Assembly: GCA_902794125.1 (NCBI GenBank)
Contig: CADBFX010000008.1
Span: forward strand, 47,014-111,013
Direction: 5' to 3'
From: an uncultured Elusimicrobium sp.
GTDB lineage: Bacteria > Elusimicrobiota > Elusimicrobia > Elusimicrobiales > Elusimicrobiaceae
Length of the DNA stretch: 64,000 bases
Under the pieces are notes generated by a model. That model did not search any database and had not been told where the DNA came from. It worked only from the letters and a program-made list of their open reading frames with translations. Of the stretch, positions 8,842-17,373 are shown piece by piece. Every line of letters begins with the position of its first letter. Positions within the stretch are counted from its first letter, which is position 1. Both the position numbers and the translations under genes were made by a program.

Positions 8842-10149
8842 CTAGTTAGCGGCCGCAGGCGCTTGCGGGAGCGATTGGGCATCCGGCACTTCGGATTCTT
8901 CAATAGCTGTTTCCAATTGGTCCATTTTTTCTTCATCGGCCAAAGGAGAGGTTCGTTCCTGTTGCTTTTTAACTTCAAAAGGTTGTATGTCGGCTTTTAC
9001 TTGTTGCCCGGCATGAACGCGGGAAAGCCCTTCGCTGACAACCGTTTCGCCGTTTTTTAAACCGCTGGTTACAATATACATATCTTCTTGTAATTCTCCG
9101 GTAATCGGGCGGGATTCAATGGCCCCGTTTGCATCCACCACGTACACCAGCAATTCATTGGTAGTATGCAAAACAGCGGAAGAAGGAATTAAAATAGCTT
9201 CTTTATAGGTAGCCCCTACCAAGTGAACACGCACAAACTGGCCGGGCATTAAAAGGCGAGAATTAGTAGGGTTGGCAAATTCGGCTTTCATGGCAATGCT
9301 GGAGGTTTGAGCATTTTCACCGCTGTCAAAGAAAATAATTTTACCGCGTTGCGGATAAATTTCCCCATTAGGTAAAACCGCTTCAATATATACAGAGGCT
9401 TCTTCGGCCGATTTTTTACGGTATTCTTCCGTACTTATTTTTTTAGAAGGATCCGCATTTCCAAAAGCAATTTGACCGGAAGCAAATCCTTGCGCTAAAC
9501 GGTTGAATTGGCTACCCGGCATAGAAAATTTAACATACAGCGGGTCAATTTGCACCATATTGGTTAAATACCCGGTTTCCCCCGCCGGAGAGATTAAACT
9601 CCCCACCGATTGGGCAGCTTCCCCAGCGATACCGGAAATAGGGGCCGTTACTTTGGTGTAGCCTAAATTGATTTCGGCTCCTTCCACGGCGGCCTGCGCC
9701 ACTTTTACATTGGCTTGCGCCGTCTCGTAAGCAGACAAAGCATTGTCGTAATCTTGTTGGCTGACGGCGTTAGAAGCCCGCAGGGTTTTCATACGGTTAA
9801 AGGTACGTTTGGTGCGTTTTTCTTCAGCTTGTGCTTGAGCTAAAGAGCCTTGTGCTTTTTCTAATGCTACCTTATATTCGGAATCATCTATCTGAAAGAG
9901 TAAAGTCCCTTCTTCTACATATTCGCCTTCATTATATAACCGTTCTTTTAAAATCCCCCCTACTTGTGCGCGAATTTGAATTTCCAGCGATCCTGCCACT
10001 TGGGCCGGGTACTCAATATTCCAAGGCAAATCTTGCTGAATTACCTTCACGGCCGACACAACCGGCACAACCGGCGCGGCGGCTTCTTTTTTATGACATG
10101 CCATCAACATAAAAACGGCAACAAACACCATTAACCCTGCTTTTTTCAT
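8842..10149 (-). CDS. RND efflux periplasmic adaptor lipoprotein (AcrA family)
   Basis: The 435-residue protein has a lipoprotein signal with lipobox LMAC at residue 18. It then has the membrane-fusion-protein order: barrel-sandwich half (RAQVGGILKERLYNEG), a helical hairpin (QAQAEEKRTKRTFNRM to VSQQDYDNAL), the second lipoyl half (LGYTKVTAPISGIAG), and beta-barrel and membrane-proximal domains. It is the first gene of the operon, with SD AGGAGG 9 bases before the ATG. It should link the pump to the outer-membrane channel. Confidence 0.93.
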   Translation of the reverse strand: MKKAGLMVFVAVFMLMACHKKEAAAPVVPVVSAVKVIQQDLPWNIEYPAQVAGSLEIQIRAQVGGILKERLYNEGEYVEEGTLLFQIDDSEYKVALEKAQGSLAQAQAEEKRTKRTFNRMKTLRASNAVSQQDYDNALSAYETAQANVKVAQAAVEGAEINLGYTKVTAPISGIAGEAAQSVGSLISPAGETGYLTNMVQIDPLYVKFSMPGSQFNRLAQGFASGQIAFGNADPSKKISTEEYRKKSAEEASVYIEAVLPNGEIYPQRGKIIFFDSGENAQTSSIAMKAEFANPTNSRLLMPGQFVRVHLVGATYKEAILIPSSAVLHTTNELLVYVVDANGAIESRPITGELQEDMYIVTSGLKNGETVVSEGLSRVHAGQQVKADIQPFEVKKQQERTSPLADEEKMDQLETAIEESEVPDAQSLPQAPAAAN

Positions 10150-10177
10150 GTAACCAATCCTCCTAAATTACTTAAAA

Positions 10178-10206
10178 ATTGTAGGAAATCGTAATTTCCT
10201 TTACAA
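10178..10206 (-). promoter_or_regulatory. Efflux operon promoter with a palindrome in the spacer
   Basis: On the minus strand TTGTAA (10206-10201), exactly 17 bases and TACAAT (10183-10178) form the promoter of the adaptor gene. The spacer and first -10 base form a palindrome with arms AGGAAAT and ATTTCCT around CGTA (10183-10200, given on the plus strand). A dimeric repressor of TetR or MarR type bound there would block RNA polymerase. No candidate regulator gene is adjacent. Confidence 0.65.
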
Positions 10207-10232
10207 TCCGTTTTCTTTAATTAGAAAAAATT

Positions 10233-10688
10233 TTATTTTTGTTCTTCTAAATATTGCGCTAATATAGCAGCCGCGCTTTTTACTTTGTCCGGGCACGGAC
10301 GTGTGCCATAATACGCAGAAGTTCTTTTTTCGGGGGTAGGCAAGCTGGGGCCGGGCGGCAAGGCCAAGAGTTCCCGGCAAATAATAGAGCCGTTTTCTTC
10401 TTTAAACCGGCGGCACACTTCCTGAATACGCGCATAAAAGGCGGCTTTCTGTTCGTGATCGGTAGGGTCTTTGGGAGCATATTTTAAAGCCAGTGCCATG
10501 CACATACCGCTAACAGCTCCGCATACTTCCCGCTGGCGGCCTAAACCGCCCCCAAAACAGGCAGAAAGCGTTAGGGCTGTTTGTTCGTCCAGCCCGAAAT
10601 CCTTACAAAATGCACAAAGTACCGCTTGCGCGCAATTTTGTCCGCTTAAAAAACGTTGTTTGGCTTGTTCGCCTTTTTCCGTGTTCAT
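10233..10688 (-). CDS. C_GCAxxG_C_C family redox-type protein, leaderless
   Basis: The 151-residue protein carries the cysteine pattern of the C_GCAxxG_C_C family (putative metal or redox proteins of anaerobes): SGQNCAQAVLCAFC, SACFGGGLGRQ, then CGAVSGMCMAL, with later cysteines in EVCRRF, IICREL and RPCPDKV. Biochemical function is not established for the family. I set the start at the ATG at 10688 (MNTEKGEQAK) rather than the longer upstream frame, because TTTGCTATGAT ends exactly six bases before it, giving a leaderless transcript. It diverges from the next gene with 43 bases between start codons. Confidence 0.85.
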   Translation of the reverse strand: MNTEKGEQAKQRFLSGQNCAQAVLCAFCKDFGLDEQTALTLSACFGGGLGRQREVCGAVSGMCMALALKYAPKDPTDHEQKAAFYARIQEVCRRFKEENGSIICRELLALPPGPSLPTPEKRTSAYYGTRPCPDKVKSAAAILAQYLEEQK

Positions 10689-10731
10689 ACTGCTATCATA
10701 GCAAATATAATTTTTTTTGTTATAATAAAAT

Positions 10732-11655
10732 ATGCGTATCAAGATAAACACTCCCTATCAACAAGAACGCCGCAATATGTGGATCGCATGTGTTATTTCA
10801 TCTATATTGCTTGTTTTCTGTGCAATTATCCTTTATATAAGTTCAAACGGGCAACTTGGGGTAGCGTGTCAATCCGTATGGTCTTTGTTAAACCAAATTA
10901 AGCAAGAAAATTTTTTGATATTTTTATGCTTTCTTGTTTTGCTCGTAGGCGTGTGTGGGGCTCCCTTTGCTTTAGCCGCCGCCATCTACCATTATTCCCG
11001 CCGGATAAAAAACCGGGCGTACTTTGCGTATATGAATTTTTTAGAGGCGGGTCTTTCCCTTGAAAACACAGATCCGGCCTTGTCTTTTTTTACCCCCTAC
11101 GAGGAACTGGGATGTTCTTTACTGGTTACCACCTATATCCAACGCGGTTCTAAGGGAGCAAAATACCGCCGCTTGGATACCACTACGCTTACCTTTCACA
11201 CGCCGCAAGGGCCGCAAACAATTAGGCATGTCGGCTCGCTTTCTTTTATCCGGCAAATTTTAGATGTAGCTCCGCATTTTAAGTCGTTTTCCAGCGAAGT
11301 GCGCCCCCGGCGGGACAGTTACGACGAAGATGAGCAGGATCTCGTCCGATATGTTAAAGAACAAATTTATAATTACCAAACCTACGGCAAAATGTTGCGC
11401 TATTCCGTTGCCCAGCGCAAAGAAATTCGCCTGCTGGGGTGGATACTGGTGGGGGTAGGCATTTTCTTTACTGCTTACGTTTGGTTTTCCTGTACGGAAA
11501 TGATACACGACTCTCTGACAAAGGGCTGGTATGTCGGCATATTGTTTCTATTGTCAGGTCCGGTAATGGTACTTATCCCGGGCGTCTTGATGTTGTACAA
11601 AGTTCGCCAAGATGAGAAGGCCGAAAAAGAAATTAATTCTTCTGCGCACCGCTAA
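10732..11655 (+). CDS. Conserved-type membrane protein, function unknown
   Basis: I do not recognise this 307-residue protein. It has four predicted membrane segments: about residues 18-40 and 62-86 before, and 235-256 and 265-288 after, a roughly 145-residue soluble domain. That domain includes PYEELGCSLLVTTYIQRG and an acidic DSYDEDEQD stretch. The tail is charged and lysine-rich. TATAAT (10721-10726) ends five bases before the ATG with no Shine-Dalgarno sequence, so it is probably leaderless. It sits between a divergent C_GCAxxG gene and the Bat operon, but TATAAT at 11692-11697 suggests that operon has its own promoter. Confidence 0.6.
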   Translation: MRIKINTPYQQERRNMWIACVISSILLVFCAIILYISSNGQLGVACQSVWSLLNQIKQENFLIFLCFLVLLVGVCGAPFALAAAIYHYSRRIKNRAYFAYMNFLEAGLSLENTDPALSFFTPYEELGCSLLVTTYIQRGSKGAKYRRLDTTTLTFHTPQGPQTIRHVGSLSFIRQILDVAPHFKSFSSEVRPRRDSYDEDEQDLVRYVKEQIYNYQTYGKMLRYSVAQRKEIRLLGWILVGVGIFFTAYVWFSCTEMIHDSLTKGWYVGILFLLSGPVMVLIPGVLMLYKVRQDEKAEKEINSSAHR

Positions 11656-11747
11656 CCCAAAAAATTACTTTCAAATCGCAAAACCGTTTTCTATAATATA
11701 GGAAAGCTGTTAAACGGACACGTTTTATACGGAGGGATGAACCGCTT

Positions 11748-12731
11748 ATGGATATTACAACCATTAATAAACAAGTACAACAGGAAAGCCTTTTCTTACA
11801 AGATTTAAAACAAGAAGTCGGCAAAGTAATTGTTGGGCAAGAAGCCTTATTGGAAAAAATGTTGGTAGCCCTGCTCGCCGACGGGCACTTGCTGATTGAA
11901 GGCGTCCCCGGGCTTGCCAAAACGCTTGCCGTAAAAACGCTGGCCCAAGCGATTCACGCCCAATTTCAACGTATTCAATTCACACCGGATTTACTCCCTG
12001 CCGATATTACCGGTACCTTAATTTTTAATCCCAAAGACGGCATGTTCTACCCCAAACGCGGCCCGGTATTTTCCAACTTTGTGCTGGCCGACGAAATCAA
12101 CCGTTCTCCCGCCAAAGTACAAAGCGCACTGTTGGAAGCCATGCAAGAACGCCAAGTAACTATCGGCGAAAAAACTTACAAATTGCCCGAACCGTTTTTA
12201 GTAATGGCCACACAAAACCCGGTGGAACAGGAAGGGACTTATCCGCTGCCCGAAGCTCAAGTGGACCGCTTTATGCTTAAAGTGTTGGTTACGTACCCGA
12301 CCAAGGAAGAAGAAAAACTGATTTTGGAACGCATGGCCAGTCATCAAAAAATTGAACTAAACACGCAAGTAACCCCGGAAATGATTTTAAAAGCCCGCGC
12401 CGTAACCGATGCAATTTACGTAGACGAAAAAATCAAAAATTATATCGTCAACCTCGTGTTTGCCACGCGCGACCCGAAGGCCGCCGGGCTTGAAAAATTA
12501 GCTTCGTTCATTTCGTACGGAGCCAGCCCGCGCGCCACTATTTTCTTAACGCAAGCCGCCAAAGCGTATGCTTTCTTAAACGGACGCGGATTTGTCACGC
12601 CGGAAGACATTAAAGCCATCGGCTTGGACGTACTGCGCCACCGCGTGCTGCTCTCTTACGAAGCAGAAGCGGAAAACGTATCGGCCGATCAAATCGTCAA
12701 GCAAATTTTTGACACAGTAGAAGTTCCGTAG
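11748..12731 (+). CDS. moxR: MoxR-family AAA+ ATPase
   Basis: The 327-residue chaperone-like AAA+ ATPase has Walker A GVPGLAKT at residues 52-59, Walker B and sensor VLADEINRSPAKVQ, then ATQNPVEQEGTYPLPEAQ and the arginine-finger region QVDRFMLK. MoxR proteins act with von Willebrand A domain partners to mature or insert other proteins. It opens the Bat cluster, following TATAAT at 11692 and GGAGGG at 11731. Confidence 0.95.
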   Translation: MDITTINKQVQQESLFLQDLKQEVGKVIVGQEALLEKMLVALLADGHLLIEGVPGLAKTLAVKTLAQAIHAQFQRIQFTPDLLPADITGTLIFNPKDGMFYPKRGPVFSNFVLADEINRSPAKVQSALLEAMQERQVTIGEKTYKLPEPFLVMATQNPVEQEGTYPLPEAQVDRFMLKVLVTYPTKEEEKLILERMASHQKIELNTQVTPEMILKARAVTDAIYVDEKIKNYIVNLVFATRDPKAAGLEKLASFISYGASPRATIFLTQAAKAYAFLNGRGFVTPEDIKAIGLDVLRHRVLLSYEAEAENVSADQIVKQIFDTVEVP

Positions 12732-12746
12732 GAATGGAGGCCGGCC

Positions 12747-13637
12747 GTGGATACCGCGGAAATCCTAAAAAAAGTACGCCAAATTGAAATACAAACCGGG
12801 CGGCTCGTATCCGAGACGTTTTCCGGCGAGTATTTAAGTACATTCAAAGGCCAGGGGATTGAATTTGCCGAAGTGCGCGAATATATCCCCGGGGATGATG
12901 TGCGTTCCATTGATTGGAACGTCACCGCCCGCACCGGCGTACCTTATATTAAAAAATACAACGAAGAACGCGAACTAACCCTCATTATCGCGTGCGACGT
13001 ATCCGGCTCGCAACAATTTGGCTCCGGCGAGAAACTAAAACAGGAAGCCGCCGCAGAACTTACTGCTTTGTTTGCTTTGTGTGCATTAAAAAATAACGAT
13101 AAAGTGGGGCTTTTATTATTTTCTGACCAGATAGAACTTTTTGTACCCCCCCGCAAAGGGCGCAAACATATTTTGCGCTTAATTCGCGAAGTAGTAGCCT
13201 TTGAACCCAAACACCGTGGAACGAATATCGGCCTTAGTTTAGAAACACTCAATAAAGTAATCAAACGGCAAGGCATTTTAATTTTAATTTCTGATTTTTT
13301 GGCTCCTGTTTCTTCGTTTGCTACGCCGTTTAAATTAGCTGCCAAAAAATTTGATTTAATTCCGGTCATTGTGCAAGATAAGCTGGAAAAGAAACTTCCT
13401 CTTTTAAGTGCATGCTTGGAAATTACCGACCCGGAAACCGGCGAAACCGATTTAATTGGGTTGTCTTCCAAAGAATTAAATCACGCGCTGGATGATTTGA
13501 ACAGTACACACAGCGTTCAATTGCGCAGTTTATTTAATCCTTATAAAATAGAACCCATTATCATTGATACGGCCCGCCCGACGGCAGACCCGGTGGTGGC
13601 TTTCTTTAAACAGCGGGCTAAAAAAATACGACACTAA
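12747..13637 (+). CDS. DUF58 domain protein (MoxR partner)
   Basis: The 296-residue protein carries the DUF58 signature REYIPGDDVRSIDWNVTAR followed by a VWA-like domain with the divergent metal site DVSGSQQFG. Cluster position between moxR and the bat genes is conserved in many bacteria. It is probably a cytosolic partner of the MoxR ATPase. The start is GTG at 12747 behind AATGGAGG, 15 bases after the moxR stop. Confidence 0.92.
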   Translation: MDTAEILKKVRQIEIQTGRLVSETFSGEYLSTFKGQGIEFAEVREYIPGDDVRSIDWNVTARTGVPYIKKYNEERELTLIIACDVSGSQQFGSGEKLKQEAAAELTALFALCALKNNDKVGLLLFSDQIELFVPPRKGRKHILRLIREVVAFEPKHRGTNIGLSLETLNKVIKRQGILILISDFLAPVSSFATPFKLAAKKFDLIPVIVQDKLEKKLPLLSACLEITDPETGETDLIGLSSKELNHALDDLNSTHSVQLRSLFNPYKIEPIIIDTARPTADPVVAFFKQRAKKIRH

Positions 13638-13638
13638 T

Positions 13639-14544
13639 ATGAAAAAAATAATTACTTTTTTCTTTTTATTTAGTACGGTTGCGCTAGGAGCCCAGGAACT
13701 TAAAGTTTCCTCCGGCCAAGCGCCCCAACAAGCCGTATTTGCCCAACCGTTTACGCTCACCTATACCGTTGAACACGAGCCAAACGCCGTCCCCCAATTG
13801 CAAGAAGAATCTCTATCATCGGATTTTGCTATTCAACACCAACAAACTACTACACCGACCCCGTCCACAACCGATTATCAACTAACGGTTTTTCCGTTTG
13901 CGTTAGGGAAATCCACTTTTACCGCCACTTTTACAGCTCAATCCGGCGAAAAAATGCTTTCGCAGGAAGCACAACCCGTTTACATTACCGTAAAACCCGC
14001 TTCTACCTTTAGAGATAAAGACTTGCGGGAAATCCGCGCTCCGCAAGCCCCTTATTCTTGGTGGATATGGCTCTGGATTTTGCTGGCACTGGCGGCACTT
14101 TTCTGCATTTGCTATGTATGGTACAAACGATTGCAAGAAAAACCGTTGCATGTCGTCCAACCCGAAGACCACCGGCCGGCCGATGAAATTGCTCTTTCCA
14201 AAATAGACGCTTTACTCAATAGCGGTTTATGGGAACAAAAACAATATAAGATTTTTTACATTACCTTATCCGACATTTTGCGCGAGTATTTATGGCGTCG
14301 GTTTCAACTTGATACATTTGCCGACACTTCCGCCGAATTGTTACGCCGGGCTAAATACAAACAACATTTACTACCCCTATTGTATCCGTTGAAAGATTTC
14401 CTTAATTCGTCCGACTTAGTTAAATTTGCTAATGTCACGCCGGAAGAGGCCGTTCGGAACAAAGACATCCAAATTTTACGGGAAATTATTACCGAAACCT
14501 CTCCCAAAGAAATTGTCCCCACTCCACAGGAGGATACTAAATGA
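13639..14544 (+). CDS. Membrane protein of the Bat cluster (BatD-like/DUF4381-like)
   Basis: The 301-residue protein has a signal peptide (MKKIITFFFLFSTVALGAQ), a periplasmic beta-rich region of about 120 residues resembling the oxygen-tolerance BatD fold, one membrane segment at about 140-165 (WWIWLWILLALAALF), then a cytosolic helical domain typical of DUF4381-type proteins in these clusters. The ATG at 13639 directly follows the DUF58 stop; a longer upstream start would overlap that gene. The stop overlaps batA as ATGA. Confidence 0.75.
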   Translation: MKKIITFFFLFSTVALGAQELKVSSGQAPQQAVFAQPFTLTYTVEHEPNAVPQLQEESLSSDFAIQHQQTTTPTPSTTDYQLTVFPFALGKSTFTATFTAQSGEKMLSQEAQPVYITVKPASTFRDKDLREIRAPQAPYSWWIWLWILLALAALFCICYVWYKRLQEKPLHVVQPEDHRPADEIALSKIDALLNSGLWEQKQYKIFYITLSDILREYLWRRFQLDTFADTSAELLRRAKYKQHLLPLLYPLKDFLNSSDLVKFANVTPEEAVRNKDIQILREIITETSPKEIVPTPQEDTK

Positions 14545-15665
14545 TTACGTTATTTTTCTGCGGAGCATTACTTTTTCTGATATTACTATTGGTCGCAACC
14601 GCACTACACCGCAAATCCAAATGGTTAGAAGCCGGGTTATGGACTGCCGGGATGCTAACGCTTGTCGGATTGGCCGGTATTTTATTTATGCACCTAGCCG
14701 CCGACCGGGCTGAGTTTCTATACCCTTGGGCCTTGTTGGGGCTATTGATTCCTTTATTTATCTTACTGGGGCACACTGTTTTTAATCCCTTATCCCGCCG
14801 GATTTATTATCCACTTACGCATCTAAAAGTAGAACAAGATTCTTTGCGCGTATTATTTACGCATTGGTTACCGATTTGCCTTTATACCTTGTCGCTATCT
14901 CTTATGGTTATTGCATTAGCCCGTCCGGTACGGTTGGACCGGACCATCCTCCCCCCCACCGAAGGGGTAGATATCATGATGGTGTTGGACGTATCGGCCT
15001 CCATGCAAAACCGTGATTTTTACCCCAACCGTTTCGTGGCCGCCCAGCAAACCGCCAACCGGTTTATTGCCAAACGCTTAAATGACCGCATTGGGCTGGT
15101 TGCTTTTGCGCGCGTAGCCATGTTGCAATCCCCTTTGACCTTAGACCACGATGCCTTGCAAGAATATATTTCTGCTCTTTATTTAGGAATTGTGGACCCC
15201 AATTTAACAGCTATTGGGGACGCTTTGGGCGTGGCCGCCAATCATTTAAAAGACAGCAAGGCCAAAAGCAAAGTGATTATTTTATTAACAGACGGTGACT
15301 CTAACGCAGGCACCATTGAACCGCTCATGGCTGCCAAAGCTGCAGCGGCTTATAACATCCGTATTTACACGATTGGTACAGCCAGCACACCGGGCGATAC
15401 GCCCTATTCCAACCGGGAAGATGAAATTAACGAAGGACTTTTGATGGAAATTGCCCAAACTACCGGTGGCAAATTCTATCGTGCTAAAAATGAATCCGAA
15501 TTGGAGCAAATTTATGACACCATTAATAAATTGGAAAAAACGGAATTTGCCCCCAGTTCTTCCATTAACCGGACCGATTTCTATGCGCCGCTACTGTTTG
15601 CCGCGCTGGGCTGTTTGTTACTGGCCGTTATTTTAGAAAAAGTATTTTTAATCAAGGTGCCTTAA
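14541..15665 (+). CDS. batA: BatA-like von Willebrand A membrane protein
   Basis: In this 374-residue protein, membrane segments at about 1-20, 33-52, 63-80 and 108-128 precede a VWA domain with metal-ion-dependent adhesion site DVSASM (Asp150), TAIGD and LLTDGDSNAG. A C-terminal membrane segment ends the protein. BatA and BatB are paired VWA proteins thought to form an envelope complex with BatC and BatD. Four-base overlap with the preceding gene. Confidence 0.92.
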   Translation: MITLFFCGALLFLILLLVATALHRKSKWLEAGLWTAGMLTLVGLAGILFMHLAADRAEFLYPWALLGLLIPLFILLGHTVFNPLSRRIYYPLTHLKVEQDSLRVLFTHWLPICLYTLSLSLMVIALARPVRLDRTILPPTEGVDIMMVLDVSASMQNRDFYPNRFVAAQQTANRFIAKRLNDRIGLVAFARVAMLQSPLTLDHDALQEYISALYLGIVDPNLTAIGDALGVAANHLKDSKAKSKVIILLTDGDSNAGTIEPLMAAKAAAAYNIRIYTIGTASTPGDTPYSNREDEINEGLLMEIAQTTGGKFYRAKNESELEQIYDTINKLEKTEFAPSSSINRTDFYAPLLFAALGCLLLAVILEKVFLIKVP

Positions 15666-15666
15666 T

Positions 15667-16698
15667 ATGAAGTTATTTGCACATCCTTTCTTTTTACTTT
15701 GCTTTATCCCGGCCGCTCTCTATTTATTATTGGTGGTTTGGGGCGGAGCTCAATTAAAAAACCGTATTATTCATGCCTTGTTTACCAATGAGGCCTATCA
15801 TAAATTAACCGCTCACTTACGCCCGATTAGTCCCTGGCGAAACGGGCTACTTTTTGCGGCGGTATTTTTCCTGTTCGCTGCCCTGGCGCAGCCGCAATGG
15901 GGCACCGAAATTTTAACGGCACAAGGTTCGTTTGCTCAAACGATTATCGCGGTGGACGTTTCGGCCTCTATGCGTGCCCGCGATTTGCAACCCGACCGAT
16001 TAGATAACGCCAAAACCATGCTGCGTATGCTAATTAAAAATTTAAAAGAAGAACGCATCGGGTTATTGGCCTTTACTTCCCAGGCTTATGTACAATGCCC
16101 GATTACTACCGATGAAGAAGCATTATTGCATTTTGTATCCGTTTTGCAACCCGATATGCTTCCCGTGCCGGGCACTTCCATAGCGGCCCCGGTAGTATTA
16201 GCCGCACGGCTCCTATCCAAGTACCCGGGCAAAAAAGCTCTTATTTTACTTACGGACGGGGAAGACCACGCACCCGAAGAACTTAAAACCGCCAAAACCG
16301 TAGCGTTGCAAAACGGAATTCGTATTATTGCTATCGGGATTGGCACCAAAGAAGGCACGCTTATCCCGTCTAAACTAGGGGCTAACGGCCAAGTGTTAGA
16401 ATATAAAAAAGATAAAAAAGGCAATACCGTTGTTTCCAAATTAGATGAAAAAGCCCTGTTGGAACTGGCCCAGGCTACGGATGGAGTCTATATCCCTTAC
16501 ACCACGCCGGCCCGGGTGGCTCAACAAGTAGAAGAAGCCGTACGGGAATTAGATCGTTCCCTTTCTAACACCTCTCACCGGGCTACCTATAAAAACCGTT
16601 ATCAATGGGCGTTATGCTTGGCGTTAATTTGTTTGGGAGCCTATTTAGGTTGGCCGCGCGGACGAAAACCGCAGGCCGCTTTAAAAAAGGTACAATAA
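15667..16698 (+). CDS. batB: BatB-like von Willebrand A membrane protein
   Basis: In this 343-residue protein, N-terminal membrane segments (8-26 and 59-75) are followed by a VWA domain with DVSASM (Asp97), PGTSIAAP and LLTDGEDHAPEE, then a C-terminal membrane segment (ALCLALICLGAYLGW). A paralogue of the preceding gene in the standard batA-batB order. Its stop shares one base with the batC start. Confidence 0.92.
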   Translation: MKLFAHPFFLLCFIPAALYLLLVVWGGAQLKNRIIHALFTNEAYHKLTAHLRPISPWRNGLLFAAVFFLFAALAQPQWGTEILTAQGSFAQTIIAVDVSASMRARDLQPDRLDNAKTMLRMLIKNLKEERIGLLAFTSQAYVQCPITTDEEALLHFVSVLQPDMLPVPGTSIAAPVVLAARLLSKYPGKKALILLTDGEDHAPEELKTAKTVALQNGIRIIAIGIGTKEGTLIPSKLGANGQVLEYKKDKKGNTVVSKLDEKALLELAQATDGVYIPYTTPARVAQQVEEAVRELDRSLSNTSHRATYKNRYQWALCLALICLGAYLGWPRGRKPQAALKKVQ

Positions 16699-17372
16699 TG
16701 AAGATGAACAAATGGTTACTGGTTGTAATTTGCTGTGGTATGGCTCCCGCTCTGTGGGCAGGAGTCAAGGCAGATTTACGCCAAAGTGCCAAACTGTATG
16801 AAGACGGAAAATACGGTCAAGCTTTGTCCAATTACAATAAAATCACCCGCCAAGACCCACAAAACGAAGAGGCTTATTTGGGCGCAGGGGCCTCGGCTTA
16901 TTATTTAAAAGATTATCAAACAGCCGCCGCAGCTTTTAACCGCGCCTCCGGGCAAGAAGGAGCCCGCCAACAAGATGCACTTTTTAATTTAGGTAATACC
17001 TACTACCGAGCCGGCAATAAAGAGCGCGCTATTGAGGCTTACCGCCAGGCTATTTTGAAAAATCCGCAAGACAAAGAAGCCATCCATAATTTACAACTGA
17101 TTTTACAGGAAACACAAAGCCAGCAAAACCAAAGCGATCAAAACAAAAGCAATCAAGATAAAGATTCTCCGAATCAGGGTGGGCAAAGCGGCTCGCAAGG
17201 GGCGGGCGAAAACCCCTCCACCTCTGACCAACAAAACGGTCAAGCTCCGCAAACCCAGCAAGATAAAGAGGCGGCAAACCGCGTGATGCAAATGGCCCGG
17301 CAAAATGAACAAAAGAAACAAACAAAAAGCGGGCAACCGGTAGAAGACAATTCCGTAGAAAAAGATTGGTAA
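16698..17372 (+). CDS. batC: BatC-like TPR protein
   Basis: The 224-residue protein has signal peptide MKMNKWLLVVICCGMAPALWAG, three or four TPR repeats (for example AYLGAGASAYYLKDYQTAAAA), and a low-complexity tail rich in Gln, Asn and Ser (residues about 145-210), probably unstructured. I set the start at 16698 (TAATG overlap with batB) because the longer frame would run through batB. It probably scaffolds the periplasmic Bat assembly. Confidence 0.88.
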   Translation: MKMNKWLLVVICCGMAPALWAGVKADLRQSAKLYEDGKYGQALSNYNKITRQDPQNEEAYLGAGASAYYLKDYQTAAAAFNRASGQEGARQQDALFNLGNTYYRAGNKERAIEAYRQAILKNPQDKEAIHNLQLILQETQSQQNQSDQNKSNQDKDSPNQGGQSGSQGAGENPSTSDQQNGQAPQTQQDKEAANRVMQMARQNEQKKQTKSGQPVEDNSVEKDW

Positions 17373-17373
17373 T

